Translations under genes and position numbers: made by a program | Notes under the pieces: model-generated | Seen by the model: the letters and a program-made list of their open reading frames with translations, nothing else | Databases searched by the model: none | Told to the model about the DNA's origin: nothing | Part shown: piece after piece, positions 31,001 through 38,880 of the stretch | Layout: every line of letters starts with the position of its first letter | Position numbering within the stretch: position 1 is the first letter of the stretch | Origin: Notospermus geniculatus | Lineage: Eukaryota > Nemertea > Pilidiophora > Heteronemertea > Lineidae | Assembly: GCA_002633025.1 (NCBI GenBank) | Contig: NMRB01000754.1 | Span: 193,258 to 257,257, forward strand | Reading direction: 5' to 3' | DNA: 64,000 bases

Positions 31001-31079
31001 CGGCGCAGAAATATCAACAGTGAAACCGGAACAGTATATGAAGAGATTTCTTGAATTCGTGACGAAAAATATCCAATAG
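13044..31079 (+). CDS. PIP4K2: Phosphatidylinositol-5-phosphate 4-kinase type II (9 exons)
   Basis: This kinase converts PI(5)P to PI(4,5)P2 on internal membranes and in the nucleus. Exons: 13044-13163, 17791-17888, 21083-21179, 21656-21808, 22196-22342, 25944-25982, 30009-30122, 30517-30763, 30895-31079. Junctions and phases all agree and give about 399 residues against roughly 406-420 in vertebrates. Seen in order: [39 protein letters not shown] across exons 5/6; LPTFKDNDF; the catalytic [11 protein letters not shown] in exon 8; a variable acidic loop (about residues 270-300) ending [14 protein letters not shown] with the metal-binding Asp; and an activation loop with KHGAGAEIS, typical of type II rather than type I kinases. 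It looks like the single pre-duplication homologue of vertebrate PIP4K2A/B/C, so the paralogue letter is not assigned. Exons 7-9 recur downstream. Confidence 0.95.
14727..14864. mobile_element. MITE family D (PIP4K2 intron 1)
   Basis: The ends are CAGTGTTTCCGCCAGAGGG and its imperfect reverse complement CCTGGCAGAAACGCTG. Related copies: 16143-16240 (one end only) and 24303-24677. The rest of the 4.6-kb intron 13164-17790 has no recognised exon outside the elements listed. Confidence 0.75.
15372..15493. mobile_element. MITE family A, truncated copy
   Basis: Right half of family A: TGCTGTCCACTACTATTGTG, then ACATTTCAGCTATTGTATTG and the terminal CTTTTGCTAGAGTGGGTCAC. The left terminal repeat is missing. 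Confidence 0.75.
16143..16240. mobile_element. MITE family D, partial copy
   Basis: It starts with the family end (GGGTCCCCGCCAGAGGGTAC) and continues with GGGTAC-rich sequence like the 24303-24677 copy, but no matching right end was found. A single undetermined base follows at 16358. Confidence 0.55.
16818..17062. mobile_element. MITE family G, long inverted arms
   Basis: The left arm holds CACTTCCGCCGAAATCTCAA and the right arm its reverse complement TTGAGATTTCGGCGGAAGTG. The arms are roughly 75 nt each. A half copy lies at 63265-63348 in an SNX13 intron. Confidence 0.75.
17365..17540. mobile_element. MITE family C
   Basis: The ends are ATGGAACCTCCCTTTAGTGG and GGGAGGTTCCACTGTAT. The interior has TCAGGACACCTCTCAATTC. 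Fuller copies lie at 18793-18974 and 24686-24857. Fragments (CTCTGTCATCAGGACACC at about 12298; AGAGAGGTGTCC at about 51286) occur elsewhere. Confidence 0.8.
17995..18185. mobile_element. Near-perfect palindromic MITE (PIP4K2 intron 2)
   Basis: The left end GGCTCCTGTTCCATAGAAGT is matched by the right end ACTTCTATGGAACAGGAGCC exactly. Pairing continues inward through CACGTTTCACTTTTCA and TGAAAAGTGAAACGTG. The arms are close to 80 nt, so transcripts would fold into a long hairpin. No second copy is in the window. Confidence 0.85.
18793..18974. mobile_element. MITE family C, complete copy
   Basis: Ends: TACAGTGGAACCTCTCTATT and GGAAGGTTCCACTGTA, with the interior word TTAATTGAGAGGTGTCCTGA. Most complete family C copy in the window. 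Confidence 0.85.
19027..19233. mobile_element. Inverted-repeat element
   Basis: Left end GTCACAAATCCACCGGGCCC and GTACG; right end CGTACGGGCCCCGGAGTGGA followed by TATGTGAC. Arms are about 35 nt with mismatches. No other copy was recognised. Confidence 0.65.
19466..19638. mobile_element. MITE family F
   Basis: The ends are CTGCCGTTAGATTAGAGGTC and GACATCTAGCGGCAG. Inner words CACAAAATTTGAG and GATGTCAAATTCCGTGATG pair across the centre. A better preserved copy is at 26824-26992. Confidence 0.75.
20418..20960. mobile_element. 540-bp element with about 140-nt inverted arms
   Basis: The left arm starts AGGAAAACCCGTCGGATGTT and ends ACAAGCGC; the right arm ends ACATCCGACGGGTTTTCCT. GCGCTTGTACCGAAA at the inner left pairs with TTTCGGTACAAGCGC at the inner right. 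The 270-nt interior has no significant ORF. Non-autonomous TIR transposon; no second copy is in the window. Confidence 0.8.
21377..21594. mobile_element. MITE family E
   Basis: The ends are TAGAGCTTGTGCAGTGGCTC and CATCTGCACAAGCTCTATA. The internal CGGTCAAAAGTGACG-type word is shared with copies at 48840-48982 and 55022-55197. It lies in PIP4K2 intron 3. Confidence 0.75.
21895..22128 (+). mobile_element. tRNA-derived SINE, family 1 (PIP4K2 intron 4)
   Basis: The decayed B box GGTTTCAAATCCC is followed by the family words GTGCCTTGTACCTTGTGTC and GAGGAACATAAGTAGCTTGC, ending AAACGAAGACAAATAC. It lies between exons 4 and 5. Confidence 0.8.
22833..22898 (+). other. Possible alternative exon in PIP4K2
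   Basis: Preceded by TTTGTTTATCAG and followed by GTAAAT, this is an open 22-codon block in phase 0 on both sides. It encodes [14 protein letters not shown] and then SRKRLSSS. The DKEK end resembles exon 6 ([13 protein letters not shown]), which it could replace or precede without changing the frame. It lacks the conserved GSTV. A chance ORF with plausible splice sites cannot be excluded. Confidence 0.35.
24303..24677. mobile_element. MITE family D, long A/T-rich copy (PIP4K2 intron 5)
   Basis: Ends: CAGGGTTTCCGCCAGAGGGT and TTTCTGGCGGAAACCCTG. The terminal regions also share the inverted word pair GTACGGATCCGTACCCTC / GTCCGTACCCTC. The centre (24500-24640) is nearly pure A/T. Elsewhere in the 3.6-kb intron 22343-25943 I see a possible exon (22833-22898) and the elements listed, nothing else. 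Confidence 0.8.
24686..24857. mobile_element. MITE family C copy
   Basis: Ends: ACATTGGAACCTCTCTATA and GGGAGGTTCTACTGTAT, with the interior AATTGAGAGGTGTCCTGATT. It sits 8 bp from a family D element. Confidence 0.8.
25555..25680. mobile_element. Palindromic MITE, about 126 bp
   Basis: The left end CCGTATGCTTGGGTCGGACT pairs with the right end AGTCCGACCCGAGCATACGG. Inner AGTTAGACTTTCT pairs with AGTCAGACTTT-type sequence. Single copy in the window. Confidence 0.8.
26824..26992. mobile_element. MITE family F copy (PIP4K2 intron 6)
   Basis: CTGCCGAGAGGCCACCTGTT at the left pairs with TGGTGGCCTCTAACGGCAG at the right. AGCGGTCCTAGAA pairs with TTCTAGGACCGCT. The intron 25983-30008 otherwise carries the family A copy at 28319-28512 and the start of the duplicated block at 28695. 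Confidence 0.8.
28319..28512. mobile_element. MITE family A, complete copy
   Basis: Left end ATGTGACCCGCTCCAGAAAA, right end CTTTTGCGAGAGCGGGTCAC, interior CACTGCTGTCCACTACTGTT. Confidence 0.85.
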
Positions 31080-31344
31080 TTGGCGCTGGTGTCTGCTGGC
31101 TGTTTGAGGAATTATGGGATGGTACCTTGCCCTGTGATAAAGTAGAATCATCTGGTCAGGATGACCTTCACAAGGTCACAAAGTTTCTGTACTTAGGTGA
31201 CCTTCACAAGGTCACTGAGGGTCTTTCCTAAGATGACCTTCACAGGGTCACTAAGGAGAGACGGTCCTCAGGTGACCTTGACCTTCACAAGGTCACAAGG
31301 CATGTGTCCTTAGATGACCTTCACAAGGTAACTAACAGCCATTC
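28695..31344 (+). repeat. Large tandem duplication, copy 1 (contains PIP4K2 exons 7-9)
   Basis: About 2650 bp from GTCACACGACTCCAAAG to the single N at 31345. It repeats as 31346-33954. The copies differ by scattered substitutions and small indels, mostly in introns (a few percent by eye), but the last roughly 500 bp (30846-31344) look identical to 33456-33954. The N at the join and the identical end suggest two alleles laid end to end by the assembler. Confidence 0.9.
31162..31331 (+). repeat. 3-prime UTR array of TGACCTTCACAAGGTCA palindromes
   Basis: Starting 82 bp after the PIP4K2 stop codon, the 17-bp palindrome TGACCTTCACAAGGTCA recurs about every 35-40 bp with slight variation (five complete units here). 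The longer allele copy at 33772-34012 has seven. Each unit is an everted pair of AGGTCA half-sites with a 5-bp spacer and could also form an RNA hairpin. Confidence 0.85.
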
Positions 31345-31345
31345 N

Positions 31346-33954
31346 GTCACATGACTCCAAAGAATCGCCCATGTTAGCTGTCGCCAACGTCAAAACTGTC
31401 ACGTCATGACATTTTGACGTCAGCTGTGTCTTGACGCTGTGTTCATGCCGTGACGTCGCTTGACTTTTTGACATCCAATATGGCAGCATCGTGTCGTCAT
31501 GGAAATGTGACATCACGTGAAGAACCTCTATTGCACACAGTTTTAACCCCTCTTTGAGATAACCTTTAGACTTGCTGGTCATAGCCTGCACACAGACTTC
31601 AACTCTAATATTCAACCACAAAACTAAAAATCACCTGCCCCTTTCGATGCCCGCTCATTGTAACCAGCTCAGTGTGGTTTTCTCATATTATTCACTCATT
31701 TATACTCAATAGATCATGTGTTTTTGGTTCGCTGCCTGATTGAATTGTTTTGCCTCGTTCTGCTTCTACCCGCTTCTTAGATAAGTCTCCTCTATTTAGC
31801 ATGAAACGAACTCAGAGAAAATAGGTCACAGCAAGAATCGATTGTCTGAAATCATACCCTTACCAATTATAAATATCTGAATGCATCCAGCATACTTTTG
31901 GTTCCTGGGCCTGGCCCTTGTCTCATTGACTTAAACCATATGATGGCCCTGCCCTGATTCTTCTAGAAACCATTCTTTCAACACATGTTTGTAATTGGCC
32001 TTGACCTTTTGTGACCTTGCTGATGACCTAATTCTCTGCCATGGAAACCATGAATATCCAGGTCAATGAGCAAATGATGTTTCCCTGATCACAATCCAGG
32101 TGATTCTGGATTCAATGGCTGATGTTGATCTTGCTTTGACCAGAGAGACTCAGGTAGTATGGAGCGGTCAGTGAACGGAAAGAGTGTACATGGAATAAGC
32201 GGCAATATGTGAAGTTGTCTCACCTCCATGATTTTGACCGCTCCACTCTACTTGTACCACCCAGAGCTTCCTCCAGATCATGGAGAGCATATTCTTACAT
32301 CATTCAAGTAAATACAAAAAACGACTTCTCTTTGTCTCAAACATGTCAAAAACCAGACTTGACTTCAACTGGGCTCGCCAACAGAACTTCTTTGCAAAGG
32401 TTTTCCATCAGTTAAGATATTAGTTAAACTATCAGAGTTAAAGTGTAACTTCTGTTTGTAAAACTTGTGTGATATTGTGAGGACTGAGTCCAAGCCATTT
32501 GGAACGAGAAGGAAGTTACAAATGATTCACAGACTTACTGTACTGGTAAACTTGGTGCTACACCTATGATAAAACTATTGGCTTAGCCTTATAACCAACA
32601 GATTCATGATATGACCTCCACGTTGCAGGCCAAGGAACTGCCAACGTTTAAAGACAACGACTTCGTCAAAGACGGGGAGACCATTTATATAGGAGATGCA
32701 GCCAAGGAGGAGCTGATCATAAAATTAACAGCTGATGTCGCGGTATGTATCCCTGGGAGGTGATGAACACCGAATCAGATGAGGACTACAACAAAATGTT
32801 GTCTAAGCATAGATTGGAAACTATACAGAGATGTACATTTCAGCTGTTGTAGTGTAAGGCCTTTAACCCTTTCCTCAGTTGCGACACGTGCCTACTTTTG
32901 CTAGAGCGGGTCACAGTGTGACCCTGAACCACAAAACCAGTCGTAAGTCGCTCTGAGGTTGGCAAGTTAGGACCAAATTATTTGTCAATTTCAGTACTGT
33001 CTGTCTATTGTGAAGTCTGAGTGATTCTATTTCTTTCCTTATCTCCTGGTGTCATCTCAGTACATTTAGGCTTATTTTCCGTGTGACTTACGACTGGTTT
33101 TGTGGTGCAGGGTCACAAATATTTGTTTACGCTTCCAGTTCTTGTCCAAGCATAACCTAATGGACTACAGTCTACTGATCGGGATCCACGACTGTGAATA
33201 CGGTGACGATGACGACGTCGAAAACCAGGATGACGAGAATGGTTACGAGGAAGATGAGACAGACAGCGTTGGTAGCGCCGGGGGGATACCAACCCCACCG
33301 GATAGTCCAACTGCCTCCAATCCACCACCGTTTACGGGAGAGGTGGACCCAAAAATAGAAATCTTTGGCATCTCAAGTAATGAAGGTTAGTGACGATTCT
33401 CAGAGGTCAAAAAGTGGGAAGGATTTCAGCAGCAAGTCTGTTCAAAACGTGATTGTTGTCACCTCAACTCAAGTGAATGATGCGTGTTTTTGTCCATTTT
33501 TCAGGTGCGCCAAGAAAGGTTGTGTACTTCATGGCTCTCATAGACGTCCTGACTCATTACGGCGTGAAAAAACGGACAGCGCAGGCAGCAAAGACTGTTA
33601 AACATGGCGCCGGCGCAGAAATATCAACAGTGAAACCGGAACAGTATATGAAGAGATTTCTTGAATTCGTGACGAAAAATATCCAATAGTTGGCGCTGGT
33701 GTCTGCTGGCTGTTTGAGGAATTATGGGATGGTACCTTGCCCTGTGATAAAGTAGAATCATCTGGTCAGGATGACCTTCACAAGGTCACAAAGTTTCTGT
33801 ACTTAGGTGACCTTCACAAGGTCACTGAGGGTCTTTCCTAAGATGACCTTCACAGGGTCACTAAGGAGAGACGGTCCTCAGGTGACCTTGACCTTCACAA
33901 GGTCACAAGGCATGTGTCCTTAGATGACCTTCACAAGGTAACTAACAGCCATTC
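31346..33954 (+). repeat. Large tandem duplication, copy 2
   Basis: Second copy of 28695-31344, starting GTCACATGACTCCAAAG directly after the N. It includes complete intron sequence, exon 7-, 8- and 9-like blocks and the 3-prime UTR palindrome array, then runs on into unique flank at 33955. Because it joins the downstream flank, this copy, not the first, is physically linked to the following sequence. Confidence 0.9.
32629..33689 (+). other. PIP4K2: Second copy of PIP4K2 exons 7-9
   Basis: Blocks 32629-32742, 33139-33385 and 33505-33689 repeat PIP4K2 exons 7, 8 and 9 with intact reading frames, acceptors and donors. The donor after exon 8 is GTTAGT instead of GTGAGT. Protein differences are minimal: IGDT becomes IGDA in exon 7, exon 8 differs only silently inside the coding part, and exon 9 is identical. 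No copy of exons 1-6 precedes it. It is either the other allele of the same exons (preferred) or a recent partial gene duplication; upstream exons spliced to either set would give the same kinase. Confidence 0.85.
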
Positions 33955-34012
33955 CTTAATGACCTTCACAAGGTCATGAGACGTCTGTCATTAAATGACT
34001 TTGCCAAGGTCA
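33772..34012 (+). repeat. Palindrome array, longer allele copy
   Basis: Seven units related to TGACCTTCACAAGGTCA. The last (TGACTTTGCCAAGGTCA) is diverged. The first five correspond to 31162-31331. Confidence 0.85.
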
Positions 34013-35003
34013 CTAAGTCTCTCTGGATGTCTGATTCAGGCTGAGGTCTGTGGGTCAACAGGGGGTCCCAACACACCTGTGGATGGTTCTACTCTATCTA
34101 GGCCTTAGCTATATGATTATGTCAGACTTTTACATAGACTTCTTTTACTTCCGGTGATCCGTATGTTTCAGATTTTGGATGGCTTTTTACAGAGCCACCT
34201 CCCTAGTGAATACTCAGCCATGATGGCTGAATGAACGGCACGAAGGGAGGCTGATCCATCCCTAAATCTTGGTGTGATGAGACATGATGCCACCTTGTGC
34301 TATCTTGATATTGTATCAAGTCTTTTCTATTCGTACTTTACTCTTTTAATAATGCATACATAGAAGTTTCTCCGTCTCTGTTCCTTGAACAGCCGGTATT
34401 TGACGATGTCGACACTAATAGGAAAGTGGAACATTCACAATCATGTGCAAATTGGAGGAAATGTCTGCGATGTGGCGGTATCAAGATCAGCATCCTCGTC
34501 TGTTGCAGATGGAGAGATCAGTTGTTGCATTCTGCATCCGTTTGTGTGATGAACTCATTTAGTGCAGACACAGAGCAGATGACATCTATTGTCTGCATTT
34601 GTTCCAGATCAGGAAGTTTTAGGAAGAAATACTTGAAAGAAAGTTGTTGATTTTATCTTGAGGTTGTTCCCTCAAATGCTGGGATGAACACAGCTATTTT
34701 AATGATATGTCTTGCGCATGCAATGCTGTTGTCGTCGGGTACGGATTGAGTTGGGTTTACTTCCTGTCATGGCTTCTGAAGTCGGCATGAAGTGTCGCTG
34801 TACTTACTGACGAAATGAATGCTTGCATTTTATCTTTTAACACAAGAATCAATGTTAGTGACGTGTACCAACCTGTGTGGTGTAAACCCTAATCACCCTG
34901 CTGTGATATCAACCCTACCTAGTTCTAATGTTCTCCAGCATAAATGTTTTTCGGCTGGAAAACCAAACCAAAAAACCAGTAACATGTTATGAGTACAGGC
35001 CAT

Positions 35004-35955
35004 AGTCGATGAGTGCGGTCAGATTTGCCTGGGGGCCTAAGGCATCCTGCACATAGAAGTATATGGTATACAAACACACTGGTTAACAATGGCTTTATGG
35101 TCGCGAATCCTTTGTTCGCCAGCCTATCTGTATACCGTATACCTCTATGTAAACTCAGCGTTCTCGACAAATACCATGACCGAAGGGTGCTAGGTTTCTG
35201 GTGTGGGGGGTACTGGTGAAACAGTTTCTGGACTCTCCAAAATCCACTCCAAAATGTACCTGCAGAGAATTGCAAGTTGTCGTCCGTCATACTCAGCTTT
35301 TAATGCATTGTTTTACTACGAAAGTATGGACTTGTTTTCTGTCTCAATAGTGTAGGGATGTGGGGCATAAAGATTTGAAACTCAGTTCACATGGTTGATG
35401 TTCCATAGTGAAGCTACACTGTCAGATATCGTGCCACTGGGTGGCGCTGTGCAGGCATTGTCGATAGACTGGGTAGGTGTCGCTACACTACCGGTATTAG
35501 GACTAGGTTGACCCAGTCAAGGCTGAGATGGACTCCCTGGATTGTGTACTTGAATATAGGAGGGTGTTCTTTTCTGAACCAGGATGAGACTTTCAACAGA
35601 TCATGCCATATATGGAAGACTTGATGGGTCTGTCTCACGTTCTGTGTACATATATGATTTTCATTCGTGGCGCTCGATCAAATCTGCTTCGAGTCTCGTA
35701 CGCTTGTCTCAATATAAAGTCACATTGTTTGTGCCATATTGACTCCTTAATAAGAGTTAGGACTGTAGAGTTGGCTAGCATTTATTATTAAGTACACACT
35801 GAAGTGTCGTGACCTCGGCAATACAGGATATTCCTCTAAAAGAGTGCAGCACCTGACGGGACAGCGTCCAAGACGTCCCGCACGTCATTCATGATGTTTT
35901 GAGGCAAAACAAATTGTTTCACGACGTCGTGATCACTGAAACAACCGGATTTTTT
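35004..35955 (+). repeat. Second allele-like duplication, copy 1
   Basis: From AGTCGATGAGTGCGGTCAG to the family B MITE fragment ending CCGGATTTTT. It recurs at 37129-38065 with a few percent differences and short indels, for example GGTGGCGCTGTGCAGGCATT here against GGTGGTGCTGTGGCATT there. It ends where another element has inserted into the MITE. Confidence 0.88.
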
Positions 35956-35956
35956 A

Positions 35957-36268
35957 GCTCACCTGTGAGCTATAGTCATCATGGTGTGTCCGTCGTCCGT
36001 CGTCGTCCGTGTTTGCAGATGGGGGCTTAGGAGGTTATTTTCATCTTGAATGGGCTTCTAGGTGGTCATTTTCTCTTAGGTGGTTAACCACCTAAGAAAA
36101 CTTCTGCATTCGGACGACGACACTGCAGAGAGCTCTAAGGAGGTTGTATTTCTTAAGTGGTTATTGTCCTTATTCCCTAACAAACCACATTGGAGTAGTT
36201 AGGAGACATATTTTGACCACCTAACGACATTTTCTTATGTGGTTAACCACATTAGCATATATTAGTGG
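35957..36268. mobile_element. Repeat inserted into a family B MITE, cut by the gap
   Basis: It starts AGCTCACCTGTGAGCTATAG and continues with GTCCGTCGTCCGTCGTCGTC and then a GGTTAACCACCTAAG-rich segment. The start is itself palindromic (AGCTCACCTGTGAGCT). The other allele copy (37945-38155) carries an uninterrupted MITE, so this site is an empty/filled pair. The right end is lost in the run of Ns. Confidence 0.65.
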
Positions 36269-36968
36269 NNNNNNNNNNNNNNNNNNNNNNNNNNNNNNNN
36301 NNNNNNNNNNNNNNNNNNNNNNNNNNNNNNNNNNNNNNNNNNNNNNNNNNNNNNNNNNNNNNNNNNNNNNNNNNNNNNNNNNNNNNNNNNNNNNNNNNNN
36401 NNNNNNNNNNNNNNNNNNNNNNNNNNNNNNNNNNNNNNNNNNNNNNNNNNNNNNNNNNNNNNNNNNNNNNNNNNNNNNNNNNNNNNNNNNNNNNNNNNNN
36501 NNNNNNNNNNNNNNNNNNNNNNNNNNNNNNNNNNNNNNNNNNNNNNNNNNNNNNNNNNNNNNNNNNNNNNNNNNNNNNNNNNNNNNNNNNNNNNNNNNNN
36601 NNNNNNNNNNNNNNNNNNNNNNNNNNNNNNNNNNNNNNNNNNNNNNNNNNNNNNNNNNNNNNNNNNNNNNNNNNNNNNNNNNNNNNNNNNNNNNNNNNNN
36701 NNNNNNNNNNNNNNNNNNNNNNNNNNNNNNNNNNNNNNNNNNNNNNNNNNNNNNNNNNNNNNNNNNNNNNNNNNNNNNNNNNNNNNNNNNNNNNNNNNNN
36801 NNNNNNNNNNNNNNNNNNNNNNNNNNNNNNNNNNNNNNNNNNNNNNNNNNNNNNNNNNNNNNNNNNNNNNNNNNNNNNNNNNNNNNNNNNNNNNNNNNNN
36901 NNNNNNNNNNNNNNNNNNNNNNNNNNNNNNNNNNNNNNNNNNNNNNNNNNNNNNNNNNNNNNNNNNNN
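36269..36968. other. Assembly gap, 700 Ns
   Basis: Undetermined bases. It lies exactly between the two copies of the duplicated block, as expected if a scaffold joined two haplotype contigs. Confidence 0.99.
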
Positions 36969-37126
36969 GGGCTGGGTTGCACAAAACTCATGTTAGCGCT
37001 AACATCATGTTAGCGCTAACATCATGTTAAATGACGTAAAATGACAATGGATTTTGACGTCATCTAACATAAAAGTTAGCGCTAACACCATGTTAGCGCT
37101 AACATGAGTTTTGTGCAACCGGCCCC
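36969..37126. mobile_element. MITE family H (TTAGCGCTAACAT palindromes)
   Basis: Ends GGGCTGGGTTGCACAAAACT and AGTTTTGTGCAACCGGCCCC; the internal CATGTTAGCGCTAACATG is repeated on both sides. A second, shorter copy is at 46172-46290. It directly precedes the second allele copy and is not seen before the first copy. Confidence 0.85.
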
Positions 37127-37128
37127 TG

Positions 37129-38065
37129 AGTCGATGAGTGCGGTCAGATTTGCCTGGGGGCCTAAGGCATCCTGTACATAGAAGTATACGGTATACGAAC
37201 AGGCTGGTTAACAATGGCTATATGGTTGTGAATCCTTTGTTCGCCAGCCTATCTGTATACCGTATACCTCTATGTAAACTCAGCCTTATCGACAAACACC
37301 ATGACCGAAGGGTGCTAGGTTTCTGGTGTGGGGGGTACTGGTGAAACAGTTTCTGGATGATCCACTCCAAAATGTGCCTGCAGAGAATTCGAAGTTGTCG
37401 TCCGTCATACTCAGCTTTTAATGCATTGTTTTACTAAGGAAGTATGGACTTGTTTTCTGTCTCAATAGTGTAGGGATGTGGGGCATAAAGATTTGAAACT
37501 CGGTTCACATGGTTGATGTTCCATAGTGAAGCTACGCTGTCAGATACCGTGCCACTGGGTGGTGCTGTGGCATTGTCGATAGACTGGGTAGGTGTCGCTA
37601 CACTACCGGTATTAGGACTAGGTTGACCCGATCAAGGATGAGATGGACTCCCTGGATTGTGTACTTGAATATAGGAGGGTGTTCTTTTCTGAACCAGGAT
37701 TAGATTTTCAATAGATCATGCCATATATGGAAGACTTGATGGGTCTGTCTCACGTTCTGTGTACATATATGATTTCATTCGTGGCGCTCGATCAAATCTG
37801 CTTCGAGTCTCGTACGCTTGTCTCAATATAAACTCACATTGTTTGTGCCATATTGACTCCTTAATAAGAGTTAGGACTGTAGAGTTGGCTGGCATTTATT
37901 AAGTACACACTGAAGTGTCGTGACCTCGGCAATACAGGATATTCCTCTAAAAGAGTGCAGCACCTGACGGGACAGCGTCCAAGACGTCCCGCACGTCATT
38001 CATGATGTTTTGAGGCAAGACAAATTGTTTCACGACGTCGTGATCACTGAAACAACCGGATTTTT
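37129..38065 (+). repeat. Second allele-like duplication, copy 2
   Basis: Counterpart of 35004-35955. It continues without interruption through a complete family B MITE (37945-38155) into unique flank. Confidence 0.88.
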
Positions 38066-38155
38066 TTTCGAGTCACGTCATGCGTTCAGAAATGAAGTGC
38101 GGGACGTCATGACGCTGTCCTGTCAGGTGCTGCGCTCTTTTGGAGCGATAGAGTC
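37945..38155. mobile_element. MITE family B, complete copy
   Basis: Left GAGTGCAGCACCTGACGGGA, right GTCAGGTGCTGCGCTC, centre TTTCACGACGTCGTGATC. Empty-site partner of the interrupted copy at 35848-35955. Confidence 0.85.
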
Positions 38156-38292
38156 TATTCCTCCACGGTTTAGTACTTAAGACGAATGATATTTTGTCAC
38201 GGTCATTTCCTTGCGCTTGATCTACTTTGACCTATCCCGTGTCCACTCACCTTGAGGAAGACTGATGTCACCATGAACAAAATTAAGTCCCT

Positions 38293-38397
38293 GGGCCCAT
38301 ATTCATAAAACTACTTAAGTGTGACACTTATCCTTTGTTAAACACAAAAGATAAGTATCACACTTTGACTTAAGTACGTTTATAAATATGGACCCTG
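38293..38397. mobile_element. Short palindromic element
   Basis: GGGCCCATATTCATAAAACT pairs with the right end, which reads TTTATAAATATGGACCC. Inner AAGTGTGACACTTATC pairs with GATAAGTATCACACTT. A related right end (GTATGTTTATGAGTATGGGCCC) is at 45367-45388. Confidence 0.7.
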
Positions 38398-38433
38398 GTC
38401 TGCAGCTTTCTGCACAAGATAATTGATGACATT

Positions 38434-38880
38434 ATGTGACCCGATCCAGCAAAAGCTGGCGCATGTCACAACTGAGGAAAGGGTTAACGGCTTCGCAACA
38501 CTATAGCTGAAATGTACATCTCTGCAGGTTGACAATAGTATTGACAGCAGTGATGATAGTTGAGTCAACTGACGTCCGCTTAGCAAGCGACAGGTCCCGG
38601 GTTCGAATCCAGCCCGGGCCATATGGGATTTCATTCCCGGCTCTTCACGTCCGTCGCATGGGACAGTAAGCCGTGGTGCCTTGTACCTTGTGTCTTTGCA
38701 AGGGCAAGTAAAATACCCCATCCAAGTGAGGAACATGAGTAGCTTGTGATGGCCTCCTCCGTACTTACCAGGGCCAATAATGCTATAGCGTCGGCCCTGA
38801 TGGAAAAATGAAATACAAATACAAATACTGATGACCAAAGATGATCACCAGTACCTGCTTTAGCTGGAGCGGATCACATT
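38434..38880. mobile_element. MITE family A split by a SINE
   Basis: The family A left part runs 38434-38576 and resumes at 38829 (TGATGACCAAAGATGATCAC), ending GGAGCGGATCACAT. The SINE between is flanked by ACTGACG and ACTGATG, a plausible 7-bp target duplication, when compared with the unbroken copy at 61199-61389. Confidence 0.8.
38577..38828 (+). mobile_element. tRNA-derived SINE, family 1, nested
   Basis: Best preserved copy: B box GGTTCGAATCC, words GTGCCTTGTACCTTGTGTC, GAGGAACATGAGTAGCTTG and CAGGGCCAATAATGC, and the tail AAATACAAATACAAATACTG. It is 5-prime truncated relative to the head seen at 61797-61860 and 62893-62960. Confidence 0.88.

Noticed and set aside
34925-35290. 121-codon open frame on the minus strand
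   Set aside because: It lies in the allele-like duplicated block, is shortened in the second copy, and resembles no family; probably non-coding.
36221-37013. Long open frames of about 240-258 codons on both strands
   Set aside because: They consist almost wholly of undetermined bases in the assembly gap; no coding evidence.
38577-38650. tRNA gene with a perfect B box
   Set aside because: The same body and tail follow in several copies and no acceptor stem is formed; it is a SINE head.
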